Counted from the first letter of the stretch, positions 17,579 through 27,397 are shown. The stretch: DNA of 64,000 nucleotides from SIG603 sp964369415 (GCA_964369415.1 CAYJFP010000007.1:27511-91510), one strand, 5' to 3'. Made by a program: numbers and translations. The notes: generated from the letters alone by a model not told the origin.

Positions 17579-18076
17579 TTAATCTTTTTCAAACTTAATT
17601 TTACGTTTTAACTTATTCTCAATTTTCCTTCTAACTTTAAATATAATTCCTTCTTCAAGTTCTACCGGCTCGACTAAAACAGTCTTCATTAAGGCAAGAT
17701 TTCCTCCTAAAATATCTGTGAAAATTTGGTCACCTATAATCAAACATTCACTTTTTGCTAGGGAAAAGTTCTTAGCTGCCTTACTAAATCCTCTTGGAAA
17801 CGGTTTAAGTGCAAAGCTTATATAATCCATATCATATATTTTAGCAACCGCCGAGACCCTCTTTTCAAAATTATTTGACACAATTATCGTTTTATACCCT
17901 GCTGCCTTAACTTTCTTAGTCCATTCTATAGCACCATCTAACGGCACTTTGGATTTATAAGAGCACAAGGTATTGTCAACATCTAAGAAAACAGCCTTAA
18001 CATTAAGTTTTTTCAAATCTTCAAGACTTATATCAGTTATTTTCTTAAACCGAAAGTCAGGTTTTAACACACTCAC
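17579..18076 (-). CDS. YqeG family HAD-IIIA phosphatase
   Basis: A HAD hydrolase of about 165 residues. Motif I is FLDVDNTLC (nucleophile and acid Asp), motif II IIVSNN, the conserved Lys is in SFALKPFPRGF, and motif III/IV is LIIGDQIFTDILGGN. YqeG proteins act on phosphatidylglycerophosphate or related substrates in some bacteria; the substrate here is not certain. No ATG start fits. The GTG at 18076 has ggag 8 bases upstream, while the in-frame GTG at 18085 overlaps that site. It follows rpsU and is probably cotranscribed with it. Confidence 0.85.
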   Translation of the reverse strand: MSVLKPDFRFKKITDISLEDLKKLNVKAVFLDVDNTLCSYKSKVPLDGAIEWTKKVKAAGYKTIIVSNNFEKRVSAVAKIYDMDYISFALKPFPRGFSKAAKNFSLAKSECLIIGDQIFTDILGGNLALMKTVLVEPVELEEGIIFKVRRKIENKLKRKIKFEKD

Positions 18077-18099
18077 TTTAAACACTCCATTACGCTAAT

Positions 18100-18125
18100 G
18101 TAGGGGAGGAAAACTCCCCCCCTAC
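18100..18125 (-). other. G/C-rich stem-loop between rpsU and yqeG
   Basis: GTAGGGGAG and a C-rich complementary arm ending CCCCTAC can pair. On the minus strand the T-run comes before the hairpin, not after, so it is not a normal terminator. It may lower read-through into yqeG or protect the rpsU 3' end. Confidence 0.4.
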
Positions 18126-18131
18126 AAAAAA

Positions 18132-18308
18132 TTATTTGAATTTACGTTTTCTTGCAGCTTCGGATTTCTTTTTACGTTTTACCGAAGGTTTTTCGTAAGC
18201 TTCTCTCTTACGAACTTCTGCGATAACGCCTGCTCTTGCGCATTGCTTTTTGAATCGTCTTAATGCACTATCTAAAGATTCGTTATCTTTAATTCTGATT
18301 TCAGCCAT
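18132..18308 (-). CDS. rpsU: 30S ribosomal protein S21
   Basis: A 58-residue basic protein found by reading the minus strand. It starts MAEIRIKDNESLDSALRRFK, has KREAYEKPSVKRKKKSEAAR and ends RKRKFK. S21 sits on the small subunit platform and helps initiation. An agggatat ribosome site precedes the ATG, and a perfect consensus promoter lies about 60 bases upstream. Confidence 0.96.
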   Translation of the reverse strand: MAEIRIKDNESLDSALRRFKKQCARAGVIAEVRKREAYEKPSVKRKKKSEAARKRKFK

Positions 18309-18367
18309 CTATATCCCTCCCATCCGCCATAAGGCAGGGGTTATTTGTTATTAATATAACATCCCCA

Positions 18368-18396
18368 ATTATACGCCTTTTAAGAGAATCTGTCAA
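18368..18396 (-). promoter_or_regulatory. Consensus sigma-A promoter of rpsU
   Basis: Read on the minus strand: TTGACA (18396-18391), a 17-base spacer and TATAAT (18373-18368). Both hexamers are perfect. Confidence 0.92.
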
Positions 18397-18417
18397 GAGA
18401 TTTTCGATAAAGAAATC

Positions 18418-19386
18418 TTAATTTGATAGAATTTTTGCAATATCGTAAATATTTGTATCAAATACTCTCTTCTGATCCAAGGCTTCGGTAATATCTAAGT
18501 CAACAATTTGTCCTTTGTTTAAAACGACAACTCTGTTGCTTTTACCCTCACTTAATATTTTAACTGCATGGTATCCCATGACACTACCCATGTATCTGTC
18601 TCTTAGTGTCGGTGAACCACCTCTTTGTACATGTCCTAAGATTGTAGCTCTTGATTCAATTCCTATTGTTTCTTGAATTCTTTTGGCAAGCTCATCAGTT
18701 CCGCCAACTCCTTCTGCAACAATAACAATATAGTGTCTCTTACCTGTTTTTCTTGAAGATTCAATTCTGTCTATAACATCCTTTTGGAAGTCATACTGAA
18801 CTTCTGGAACTAAAACAGAAATTGCACCTGTTGCTATACCTGTATAAAGTGCGATATCTCCGCAGTTTCTTCCCATAACTTCAACTACACTACATCTATC
18901 ATGTGACTCTGTTGTGTCTCTAATTCTGTCTATCATCTCCATAGCTGTGTTTAAAGCTGTGTCGAATCCTATAGTATATTCTGATGATGCAATATCGTTA
19001 TCTATTGTACCTGGAACACCGATGCATGGTATGCCAGCACCTGTTAAATCTCTTGCACCTCTAAATGAACCGTCACCACCTATTACAACTACGCCTTGAA
19101 TACCATTTTCACGGCAAACTCTTGCTGCTTTCTCTACACCCTCTTTAGAATTAAACTCAGGGCTTCTTGCAGTGTAAAGATGTGTTCCACCTGATTGAAT
19201 GATGTTTGAAACGCTTCTTATCGCCATCGGTTCAAAGTCTGCATTTAAAAGACCATTATAACCTCTGTTAACTCCATAGACTTCCATTCCAAAGTCTATT
19301 GCTGAACGAACAACACCTCTAACCGCTGCGTTCATTCCCGGTGCGTCTCCACCGCTTGTTAATACTGCTATTTTGTTAATTTCCAT
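18418..19386 (-). CDS. pfkA: ATP-dependent 6-phosphofructokinase
   Basis: PfkA phosphorylates fructose 6-phosphate to the 1,6-bisphosphate, the committed step of glycolysis. The 322 residues start MEINKIAVLTSGGDAPGMNA. VVIGGDGSFRGA carries the Gly that marks ATP rather than pyrophosphate use, and PGTIDNDI holds the catalytic Asp. The frame is open 23 codons further upstream, but ggaggaattc lies just before the ATG at 19386. It follows dnaE by 97 bases, where a second, weaker promoter is possible. Confidence 0.97.
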   Translation of the reverse strand: MEINKIAVLTSGGDAPGMNAAVRGVVRSAIDFGMEVYGVNRGYNGLLNADFEPMAIRSVSNIIQSGGTHLYTARSPEFNSKEGVEKAARVCRENGIQGVVVIGGDGSFRGARDLTGAGIPCIGVPGTIDNDIASSEYTIGFDTALNTAMEMIDRIRDTTESHDRCSVVEVMGRNCGDIALYTGIATGAISVLVPEVQYDFQKDVIDRIESSRKTGKRHYIVIVAEGVGGTDELAKRIQETIGIESRATILGHVQRGGSPTLRDRYMGSVMGYHAVKILSEGKSNRVVVLNKGQIVDLDITEALDQKRVFDTNIYDIAKILSN

Positions 19387-19425
19387 TATTTGAATTCCTC
19401 CAAACAGAATTTTTCTTTTTAAAAC

Positions 19426-19455
19426 ATTATAATGCATAACCCGCCTATTTAGCAA
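19426..19455 (-). promoter_or_regulatory. Possible pfkA promoter
   Basis: TTGCTA (19455-19450), an 18-base spacer and TATAAT (19431-19426) on the minus strand, 40 bases before the pfkA ATG. The -10 is perfect and the -35 partial. Confidence 0.5.
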
Positions 19456-19483
19456 GTTAAATTTTTGAAAAAAATATAAATTA

Positions 19484-22400
19484 TTATTTTATTTTTACAT
19501 TTTCCTCTCCAAGTAGCTTTTTAAGCTCTCTTAAAAGTACTTCATTTGGGTCAAGTCTTAAATTTGAAGGTGCCCTCATGAGCTTTTTCGTATCGGGATA
19601 AAAAATAAACAGCTGTGTATCCCCTTCAAATACCTCGATAAGCTTTATTGCCTTTTCATATGACTTTTCATCTGTGTACTTAATATATAATCCTTTGTTA
19701 CTAAGTTTTATCGGCTTTACGGGCTTTAAATTTTCCTCACTAGCCTCTACAGCATAGTCACAGATTAATTTAGGCTCTTGATTTTCCGTAAAACTTAATC
19801 TGCCGTGAATTTTAAGCTCGGCTCCTTGCAAAAACAAATTAGAATATCTTTCATAGATTTTAGGAAATACAATGACTTCCATAGAGCCATACATATCTTC
19901 AAATTGTATGAACGCAAGTGTGCCGCCGTTTCGGCTTTGTTTTCTTTTTAAAGTGGATACAACACCCAATAAATCTACACTTTGTTCATCCTTATACTCA
20001 TCACTTTCTGAATCTGAAGAAGCAATAACCCTATCAATTCTTGCAACAATTTTATTATCATAATACGGCTTAAACGGTGTCATAGGATGCCCTGTAAGGT
20101 ACATTCCTGTAGTCTCTTTTTCCATTATTAATTTTTGCTTATGGCTATAGTCCTCTGTTTTATTAATAATAAAACTTCCACTGTCTTCTACATTATCAAA
20201 AAAGCCGATTTGCCCATCGATATGTCTTTTTTTCTCTGCGTCTAAAGAGTCGATTATATCATTTAGTGCCATTACCATTTCACGCCTGTTATTCCCTAAA
20301 TCATCAAGCGCTCCAGCCTTGATAAGGCTTTCTATCGCCCTTTTGTTTAGGTCTTTTCCATGCATTCTGGTACAGAAATTTTCAAAAGATTTAAATTTGC
20401 CGTTTTCTTTTCTTTCTTGCATCATTCTATCAATTACGGCACTGCCTATATTTTTGATTGCTAAAAGACCAAACACTATGTCGTCGTTTTTAGCTGTAAA
20501 CTGCTTTGCACTAAGGTTTACATGAGGTGGTAAAACCTTGATATTAAGCCTTGAGCATTCTTCCATATAAACTGCAACTTTTGATGAGTTACCGAGCACA
20601 CTTGTAAGCAAAGCCGCAAGATACTCCTTTGGATAATAGCATTTCATGTATGCAGTTTGATATGCAACCACCGCATACGCCGCCGCATGAGATTTATTAA
20701 ACGCATACGCCGCAAAGTTTTCCATTTCGCCAAAGACTGTATTTGCTATCTCCTCGCTTACCCCTCTTTTTAAACATCCCTCTATCTCCCATGTTCCGTC
20801 TTCTTTTTGAAGACCGTAAATGAAGTTATTTCGCTCTTTTTCCATTACGCTAAACTTCTTTTTTGACATGGCACGTCTAACTATATCCGCCCTTCCAAGG
20901 CTATAACCCGCAAGCTCTCTAAATATACTCATTACTTGTTCTTGGTAAATAATACAACCATAGGTAACATCAAGAATTTTTGCAAGTCTTGGATGTTTGT
21001 ACACCACTTTTTCAGGATTATGCCTATTTACTATATATGTGTCGATAAACTGCATAGGCCCTGGTCTGTAAAGAGAGATAACCGCTATTAAATCCTCAAT
21101 TTTTTCAGGCTTTAACCTCATAATCGTTCTCGTCATGCCCTCGGATTCAAACTGGAACACACCTTGAGTAAAACCTTCTTCAAGTATGGAAAATACTTTT
21201 TTATCATCATAATTAATTTTTTCTATATTAAAATCTGGCTCGTATTCATGAATAATTTTTGCTGAATTATCTATTACCGATAAGTTTCTAAGGCCTAAAA
21301 AGTCCATTTTCAATAGACCTAATTCTTCTATTGTCACCATGGTAAACTGTGTTACAGTAGATTCATCATTTTTTGCAAGCGGCACATAGTTTTGAACAGG
21401 CTTATCCGTGATAACCACTCCCGCTGCATGCGTCGAGGCATGTCTTGGCATACCTTCAATTTTTCTTGCCATATCTACAAGACTTTTAATCTGGGGTTCA
21501 CTATCGTACCTTAGTTTAAGCTGTGCTTCTAACTCTAAGGCTTTGTCTATTGTTATCCCAAGGCTAGTCGGAATTAACTTTGCTATTTGGTCAGCGATAG
21601 CATATGGAACTGCCATCGCACGGCCTACATCTCTAATCGCAAGTTTTGCCGCCATAGTACCAAATGTAACTATTTGCGCTACATGGTCCGCTCCGTATTT
21701 ATTTGTTACATAGTCAATAATTTCTTGGCGTCTTTCATCACTAAAGTCTATGTCGAAATCGGGCATGCTCACTCTTTCAGGATTTAAGAATCTTTCAAAA
21801 ATAAGGTCGTATTTTATCGGGTCAACACCTGTAATTCCAACGCAATAAGCGGCGATACTTCCGACACCCGAACCTCTTCCCGGCCCTACTGGTATTTTCA
21901 CACTTTTTGCATATCTGATGAAATCATAGACTATTAAATAGTAGTTGACATAGCCCATTTCTTCTATTGTATTTATCTCGTATTCAAGCCTGTCCTTAAT
22001 GCTCTCTTCTACATCTTTCCCATACAGTTTTTCAAGACCTTCATAGCAAAGTTTTCTAAAAAATTCATTATTGTCGCTTCCGTCAGGAGTATAGAACATA
22101 GGAAGTTTTGTGACACCGAATTCAAAGTCGAGATTGCATCTTTCGGCAATTTCTACTGTATTGTCAAAAGCTTCTGGGCACATTGGAAACAGGCTTCGCA
22201 TCTCCTCTTCCGATTTAAAGTAAAACTCATCCGAGCCAAATTCTAAAACATCTTCGTCTTCAATAGTCTTATTGGTTTGGATACATATTAAAATATGATG
22301 CATCTCGCTGTCTTCTTTTAAAATATAATGAGAGTCATTCGTTGCAACTAATGGTATGTCTGTCTCTTTTGAAAGTTTCATTATTAGCGGATTTATCGCC

Positions 22401-22948
22401 TTCTGCTCTTTCAGTCCGTGGTCTTGAAGCTCTAGGTAAAAATTCTCTTTTCCAAAAATATCTCTATACCTAAGTGCCGCTGTTTTTGCTTCTTCATAAT
22501 TTCCAGCGGTGAGTTCTCTTTGCACTTCACCCGCAAGACAGGCAGAAAGTGCAATCAAGCCCTCGCTATGTTTTTCAAGCAGTTCAAAATCAACCCTTGG
22601 ATTATTGTAGAATCCTTCGGTATACGCTTTTGAGACCATTGCAATTAAATTTTTATACCCTGTTTCATTTTTACAAAGCAAAACGAGGTGTCTACTTTGT
22701 CTATCAAACTGCTGAACTTTATCAAACCTAGTTCTTTTTGCGACATAGACTTCACAACCGATTATGGGCTTTATCCCTCTTTTTTTTGCAGCTTTATAAA
22801 AGTCGATTACTCCATACATCGAGCCGTGGTCGGTAATTGCTACGGCAGTTTGGCCTAGCTCCTTTGCCCTATCAAGCATTTTTTCGATTCTACATGCTCC
22901 GTCTAGCAAACTGTACTCTGTGTGAACATGCAAATGAACAAAACCCAT
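19484..22948 (-). CDS. dnaE: DNA polymerase III subunit alpha
   Basis: DnaE, 1154 residues, a replicative family C polymerase. The N-terminal PHP domain starts FVHLHVHTEYSLLDGACRIE. The palm has PGRGSGVGSIAAYCVG and the catalytic Asp triad region MPDFDIDFSD. The helix-hairpin-helix and a C-terminal OB-fold segment (VDLLGVVSTLKRKQSRNGG) follow. It is the DnaE type and not PolC, whose gene would be elsewhere. It starts 4 bases after whiA, so it belongs to the hprK operon. Confidence 0.97.
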   Translation of the reverse strand: MGFVHLHVHTEYSLLDGACRIEKMLDRAKELGQTAVAITDHGSMYGVIDFYKAAKKRGIKPIIGCEVYVAKRTRFDKVQQFDRQSRHLVLLCKNETGYKNLIAMVSKAYTEGFYNNPRVDFELLEKHSEGLIALSACLAGEVQRELTAGNYEEAKTAALRYRDIFGKENFYLELQDHGLKEQKAINPLIMKLSKETDIPLVATNDSHYILKEDSEMHHILICIQTNKTIEDEDVLEFGSDEFYFKSEEEMRSLFPMCPEAFDNTVEIAERCNLDFEFGVTKLPMFYTPDGSDNNEFFRKLCYEGLEKLYGKDVEESIKDRLEYEINTIEEMGYVNYYLIVYDFIRYAKSVKIPVGPGRGSGVGSIAAYCVGITGVDPIKYDLIFERFLNPERVSMPDFDIDFSDERRQEIIDYVTNKYGADHVAQIVTFGTMAAKLAIRDVGRAMAVPYAIADQIAKLIPTSLGITIDKALELEAQLKLRYDSEPQIKSLVDMARKIEGMPRHASTHAAGVVITDKPVQNYVPLAKNDESTVTQFTMVTIEELGLLKMDFLGLRNLSVIDNSAKIIHEYEPDFNIEKINYDDKKVFSILEEGFTQGVFQFESEGMTRTIMRLKPEKIEDLIAVISLYRPGPMQFIDTYIVNRHNPEKVVYKHPRLAKILDVTYGCIIYQEQVMSIFRELAGYSLGRADIVRRAMSKKKFSVMEKERNNFIYGLQKEDGTWEIEGCLKRGVSEEIANTVFGEMENFAAYAFNKSHAAAYAVVAYQTAYMKCYYPKEYLAALLTSVLGNSSKVAVYMEECSRLNIKVLPPHVNLSAKQFTAKNDDIVFGLLAIKNIGSAVIDRMMQERKENGKFKSFENFCTRMHGKDLNKRAIESLIKAGALDDLGNNRREMVMALNDIIDSLDAEKKRHIDGQIGFFDNVEDSGSFIINKTEDYSHKQKLIMEKETTGMYLTGHPMTPFKPYYDNKIVARIDRVIASSDSESDEYKDEQSVDLLGVVSTLKRKQSRNGGTLAFIQFEDMYGSMEVIVFPKIYERYSNLFLQGAELKIHGRLSFTENQEPKLICDYAVEASEENLKPVKPIKLSNKGLYIKYTDEKSYEKAIKLIEVFEGDTQLFIFYPDTKKLMRAPSNLRLDPNEVLLRELKKLLGEENVKIK

Positions 22949-22952
22949 TATT

Positions 22953-23840
22953 TCACCCCTTTATCATTTTTTCGTATATATTCAATATTTTAGTCAATTT
23001 ATGATTCGCTTTTGAACGACTAACGTTTAAACTCTCAGCAATCTCTTTTAAGGACATCTGAGGATTCTCAAGCCTTAAAATCGCAATTTCCTTTAAATTT
23101 TCATCTAAAAAGTTTAAACCCTTTTTATCGCTAATATATGCTATTGCTGCTGTCTGCCTAGCCGATGCCGAAATAGTTTTATCAATATTTGCCGTTTCAA
23201 AATTAGATTTTCTATTTATATTATTTACCGCTTCCTTATACATTTTCATTTGCATAAGCTCCATAGATGCTTTTGTCGCACCTATAAAGGTTAAAAAATC
23301 CTCAATTTGAACGCTATCTTTCATGTATAGTACGGTTTTATTGTTCTTAATTTTCTTTTTTAGCTTAAAAAAATTGAATTCACTGATAAAATTCATCAAG
23401 GAATCGGCTAAAATTTCATCAGCAAATACAAATTCAAGATTATATTGTTTATTAGGATTTGACACACTAGCGCAGGAAAGAAACATCCCTCTTAAAAATG
23501 AAGCTATACAGCACTCATTTTCTATGTTTTCACCTATTACTTCACAAAATTTCCCATCTTTAGAGAACAATGAAAAAATTCTCTCCTTATCCCGACTATC
23601 CGGTATCAAAAACTCGTAGCCTTTACCCTTATAACTTGCCCTTATTTCCGTAATAGCTCCCGAAAATTCCGCCGTCATCTCTGAAATTCTTCTTGCTACG
23701 TCTATATGTTCTGTCGTAAGCGAAGACTTTGAAAAAAATCTTGAAAACAGCAAAAGTGAGTATAGTTCTGCTTTTTTACAGCAATCATTTTTACTGCTAA
23801 TTTTACAAAGTTCACGCTTTGTCTCGTATGAAAAAGTCAT
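22953..23840 (-). CDS. whiA: WhiA family DNA-binding regulator
   Basis: WhiA, 295 residues, combines a LAGLIDADG homing-endonuclease-like N-domain with a C-terminal helix-turn-helix (NPQMSLKEIAESLNVSRSKA). In actinobacteria it controls sporulation genes. In Firmicutes it influences cell division and chromosome segregation, and its DNA targets are unclear. The N-domain start (SYETKRELCKISSKNDCC) is typical. It starts 16 bases after rapZ ends; the yvcK gene usual at this place is absent. Confidence 0.94.
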   Translation of the reverse strand: MTFSYETKRELCKISSKNDCCKKAELYSLLLFSRFFSKSSLTTEHIDVARRISEMTAEFSGAITEIRASYKGKGYEFLIPDSRDKERIFSLFSKDGKFCEVIGENIENECCIASFLRGMFLSCASVSNPNKQYNLEFVFADEILADSLMNFISEFNFFKLKKKIKNNKTVLYMKDSVQIEDFLTFIGATKASMELMQMKMYKEAVNNINRKSNFETANIDKTISASARQTAAIAYISDKKGLNFLDENLKEIAILRLENPQMSLKEIAESLNVSRSKANHKLTKILNIYEKMIKG

Positions 23841-23856
23841 TTTTACACCATTTTTA

Positions 23857-24714
23857 TTATTTATTTATATCTCTATGAGTGACAGATGTTCTTAAATTCT
23901 GTCCTTTAATATATTCATGAAAATATCTTGCAAACGCCACCGAACGGTGATGGCCGCCTGTACAGCCTATGGAAACTACCAACTGACTCTTACCTTCTTC
24001 TTGATAAAGTGGAATCAGAAAATCAAGCATTTCTGCGATTTTATCTCTAAATTCTATGCTTTGGCTTTTTTCCATCACAAAATCATACACAGCATCATCA
24101 AGTCCTGTTTGTTCTCTCATTTCATCAAAATAAAACGGATTCGGTAGGCACCTTACATCAAAAAGCAAGTCCGATTCCATTGGAATACCATGTTTAAACC
24201 CAAAACTTATCATATGAACTATCATGCTATCCTGAGTTTTATCAAGAAACATTTCTGTAATCCTTGTTTTCAAAGCTTGTGGCTTCATAGCTCCCGTATT
24301 AATTATATAATCCGCAATTTGCCTTACTGGCTTTAGCATTTCTCTTTCAATTCTAACTGCTTCTTGAAGTGAGCCTTTGACCTCTTCTGATAACGGGTGC
24401 TTACGTCTAGTTTCCTTATATCTATTGACAAGAATAGACTCAGAAGCATCTAAAAATAGAATTTTATAATTCCTATTTTGCTCTTCAAGTATAGAAAGTG
24501 CATCGAAAAATGATTTAAAAAACTCACCGCCTCTTGTATCCGTTACAACGGCAACCTTTTGAGACATTCCTTGTGAAGCTAGACACAAATCATAAAAAAT
24601 CGGAATCATGGTAGGCGGAAGGTTGTCAACACAATAAAACCCTACATCTTCCATAGCGTTAACCGCTCTTGATTTTCCCGCTCCTGAAAGACCTGTTACA
24701 ATAATGAATTCCAT
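23857..24714 (-). CDS. rapZ: RNase adapter / nucleotide-binding protein RapZ (YvcJ)
   Basis: A 285-residue P-loop protein. The Walker A is TGLSGAGKSRA, then VDNLPPTMIP, VVTDTRGGEFF and the C-terminal IGCTGGHHRSV typical of the family. In E. coli RapZ steers RNase E to the GlmZ sRNA; in Firmicutes (YvcJ) it binds nucleotides and affects competence, with a less clear role. The gene is one base from murB, so the two are translationally linked. Confidence 0.95.
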   Translation of the reverse strand: MEFIIVTGLSGAGKSRAVNAMEDVGFYCVDNLPPTMIPIFYDLCLASQGMSQKVAVVTDTRGGEFFKSFFDALSILEEQNRNYKILFLDASESILVNRYKETRRKHPLSEEVKGSLQEAVRIEREMLKPVRQIADYIINTGAMKPQALKTRITEMFLDKTQDSMIVHMISFGFKHGIPMESDLLFDVRCLPNPFYFDEMREQTGLDDAVYDFVMEKSQSIEFRDKIAEMLDFLIPLYQEEGKSQLVVSIGCTGGHHRSVAFARYFHEYIKGQNLRTSVTHRDINK

Positions 24715-24715
24715 A

Positions 24716-25627
24716 CTAAACCTCCCCTACAAGTTTAATTTCACATTCTAAATCTATACTTTTTTCCTTTTTAACTGCTGATTTAATCTTGTCAATTAAT
24801 TCAAGAACATCGCTACATTTTGCATTTCCTTTATTAATTATAAACCCGCTGTGCTTTGTGCTGACTTCAGCACCGCCAACGCTCAGGCCTTTTAAACCAC
24901 ACTCTTCAATCAAAGCTGCTGCAAAATGCTCCTTAGGTCTCTTAAAAACACTTCCAGCACTTGGAAATTCTATAGGTTGTTTGTCACGTCTTTTCCCCAT
25001 TAACTCTTCCATTTTGCCAAGTATGATATCACTTTCACTTTTATCTAGTTTTAACCTTAAGCCTGTTATTATGTAATTTTTCTTCGAGTATACACTTTCT
25101 CTATAAGATAAATTAAGTTCTTTTCCTACATATCTGTCCTCTTCGCCGTTAAAATCCATGTGTTCACAGTCTATCAAGACATCTTTCATCTCTCCTCCAT
25201 AGGCACCAGCATTCATATACGCCGCACCACCTGAAGTTCCAGGTATTCCATAGGCAAACTCAAGCCCAGAAAGTGAATTATTCTTGCAAAAAACACAAAG
25301 TGCTGACAACATTATTCCAGATCCACAATACACAGTGTTTTCATCCAGAATCTCTATCTTTTTAAAATCACCCTCAAGACAAATAACTACTGCCCTAATC
25401 CCTTTATCTGAGACCAAAAGATTAGAGCCGTTTCCCATGATGAATATATCAATATCATTTTCTTTTACTACTTTAAGAACTTGCTTTAACTCTTCTTTAC
25501 TTTTAACTTTTAAAAACCTATCCGCATTTCCGCCAATTTTAAAGCTTGTGTGCTTTTTCATTGGTTCATCAGGGATATATTCTATTTTATTTTTAATGCA
25601 TAAATTATCTAATGGACCGTAGTTCAA
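24716..25627 (-). CDS. murB: UDP-N-acetylenolpyruvoylglucosamine reductase
   Basis: MurB reduces UDP-GlcNAc-enolpyruvate to UDP-MurNAc in the cytoplasm, using FAD and NADPH. The 303 residues have the FAD motif IMGNGSNLLVSD, GLEFAYGIPGTSGGAAYMNA, and the catalytic serine in PSAGSVFKRP. The shape is the shorter type II enzyme of Gram-positives. It lies between a PHP hydrolase gene and rapZ in a minus-strand operon headed by hprK. Confidence 0.96.
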   Translation of the reverse strand: MNYGPLDNLCIKNKIEYIPDEPMKKHTSFKIGGNADRFLKVKSKEELKQVLKVVKENDIDIFIMGNGSNLLVSDKGIRAVVICLEGDFKKIEILDENTVYCGSGIMLSALCVFCKNNSLSGLEFAYGIPGTSGGAAYMNAGAYGGEMKDVLIDCEHMDFNGEEDRYVGKELNLSYRESVYSKKNYIITGLRLKLDKSESDIILGKMEELMGKRRDKQPIEFPSAGSVFKRPKEHFAAALIEECGLKGLSVGGAEVSTKHSGFIINKGNAKCSDVLELIDKIKSAVKKEKSIDLECEIKLVGEV

Positions 25628-25648
25628 ATCATTTCCTCCATCGTATTA

Positions 25649-26383
25649 TTATTCGCTTTTACTATACATATTTGTATGATTATGCAAATATTCCTCAAGT
25701 CTTTCGATAGAAGAATTAACTATTAATTCTTCTGGAAAGGAAATTTCTTCAAGCATTTCAAATGCACTTTTTACTTCTGCTACATTCATATGATAATGTG
25801 CATCTGATGAGATAATTATAGGTGCTTCAAACTTTTTACAAAGAAGTGCTATTTGTCTACAATTTTCACTCGCACCAGCTCTTGCATTAGAACTATGTGC
25901 ATTGATTTCTACAAGCTTGTGATTTTTCTTAAACTCTGGAATCACTCTCTCATAATCGTATTTAAACATCTCTGTACCGCTATGTCCTATAGCATTTACA
26001 TATGGATTTTTTGCAACATTCAAATACATTTGCGTACATTTTTCCACTGTTGCATCGTTTAGTGAAACTTTAGGCATCAAATGAGCCGAGGCTATAACAA
26101 AATCTAAATTCAAACTGGGATCATAATCTATATTTCCATCAAAGTCCATAATATTAGCCTCTATCCCCTTTAAAACTTTGACGCCTTCTTGCATCCTTGG
26201 TATGCATCTAAGATTTTCAAAAAACCAAGTCCCCGGCCCTCCCGGTGTAGTATAACTATGTTCGGTAATAGCAATAGCATACAAGCCTTTGTTCTTTGCA
26301 CCTAAAATCATCTCTCCAATAGTACTGTAAGCATGTCCGCAACTATTTGTATGCGTGTGTAAATCTGCGATTATATTATACAT
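25649..26383 (-). CDS. PHP-domain phosphatase (YcdX-like)
   Basis: A 244-residue metal-dependent hydrolase of the polymerase and histidinol phosphatase fold. Metal-binding motifs are seen: ADLHTHTNSCGHAYST, ITEHSYT, KGIEANIMDFDG, FVIASAHLMP, IGHSGTEMF and IISSDAHYH. Relatives include YcdX. The natural substrate is not known. It is encoded 10 bases after hprK. Confidence 0.9.
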   Translation of the reverse strand: MYNIIADLHTHTNSCGHAYSTIGEMILGAKNKGLYAIAITEHSYTTPGGPGTWFFENLRCIPRMQEGVKVLKGIEANIMDFDGNIDYDPSLNLDFVIASAHLMPKVSLNDATVEKCTQMYLNVAKNPYVNAIGHSGTEMFKYDYERVIPEFKKNHKLVEINAHSSNARAGASENCRQIALLCKKFEAPIIISSDAHYHMNVAEVKSAFEMLEEISFPEELIVNSSIERLEEYLHNHTNMYSKSE

Positions 26384-26393
26384 AGAAAACTCC

Positions 26394-27359
26394 TTAAATA
26401 TCCAATTCTTTCTTAATATCCTTAGCTGGCATTAACGACGGATCAATACCTGCCTTTGAAAGTATTTCGTAGGCCGCATTATAACCCATTTTCTTCTGCC
26501 TATTATTCATAGCTGCAACCTCAATAATAACTGCAAGGTTTCTACCAGGTTTTACAGGTATGGTCATTACAGGAAGTTTAATTCCTAGAATTTCAGCATA
26601 TTGATTGTCAATTCCCATTCTATCATAGGCTTTTGTGCTATCCCATATTTCAAGATTAACAACCATGTCAATTTTTTCTTGAGGTTTAACAGCGCCCATA
26701 CCAAAAATTCTTCTGGCATTGACCATTCCTATACCTCTAAGCTCAATAAAATATCTAATATTCTCAGGCGCTTGCCCTACTAAAGATTTATTTGAAACCC
26801 TTCTTATTTCAACGGCATCGTCCGCTATAAGTCTATGCCCTCTTTTTATAAGCTCTATCGCAGTTTCACTTTTTCCGACACCGCTGTCACCAACAAGAAG
26901 AATACCCTCACCGTAAACTTCAACCAGTCCACCATGACGAGTAATTCTCGGCGCAAGCTCTAAATTTAGAAAAGCAACTAAGTGAGATACTATATCAGAA
27001 GTTGAATCCTTCGCACTTAGTAAAGGAACACCATATTTTTCAGCACACTCAAGTATTAACCCTCCTGTTTCAAGACTTCTAGTAATAATTACTGCAGGTG
27101 GTTTCATGCTAAAAAACTTATCTATCGCTTCCTTATATTCTTCTTCTGTAAAATGTTCAAGCATCGAAATTTCAGCTTTACCAATTATATTTATTCTTGT
27201 ATTATCAAAATATTCGTAGAATCCGTTAAGCTCGATACCTGGCCTGTTTACCTCTTTTGAGTAAATTAAAATTTCATCCTCACCTTTTGGTAAAAATAAA
27301 CTTTCAAGTGCTAGTTCGTCAATAATTTTAGAAAGTTGTAAGCTATAATCTTCTGCCAT
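26394..27359 (-). CDS. hprK: HPr kinase/phosphorylase
   Basis: HprK phosphorylates and dephosphorylates Ser46 of HPr and so sets carbon catabolite control through CcpA. The 321 residues have the Walker A VGDSGVGKSETAIELI, the RLIADDAVEI segment and the signature IELRGIGMVNARRIFG. The N-domain begins MAEDYSLQLSKI. An in-frame upstream ATG (27383) exists, but aaagga precedes the ATG at 27359. It is the first gene of the operon with the PHP gene, murB, rapZ, whiA and dnaE, and has a strong promoter. Confidence 0.97.
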   Translation of the reverse strand: MAEDYSLQLSKIIDELALESLFLPKGEDEILIYSKEVNRPGIELNGFYEYFDNTRINIIGKAEISMLEHFTEEEYKEAIDKFFSMKPPAVIITRSLETGGLILECAEKYGVPLLSAKDSTSDIVSHLVAFLNLELAPRITRHGGLVEVYGEGILLVGDSGVGKSETAIELIKRGHRLIADDAVEIRRVSNKSLVGQAPENIRYFIELRGIGMVNARRIFGMGAVKPQEKIDMVVNLEIWDSTKAYDRMGIDNQYAEILGIKLPVMTIPVKPGRNLAVIIEVAAMNNRQKKMGYNAAYEILSKAGIDPSLMPAKDIKKELDI

Positions 27360-27397
27360 AATATTCAGTCCTTTCTCATGCAAATCTTATTTATTTT

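Noticed and set aside
18100..18125. Hairpin after rpsU as a rho-independent terminator
   Set aside because: The T-run lies before the stem on the transcribed strand, so it is listed as a stem-loop only.
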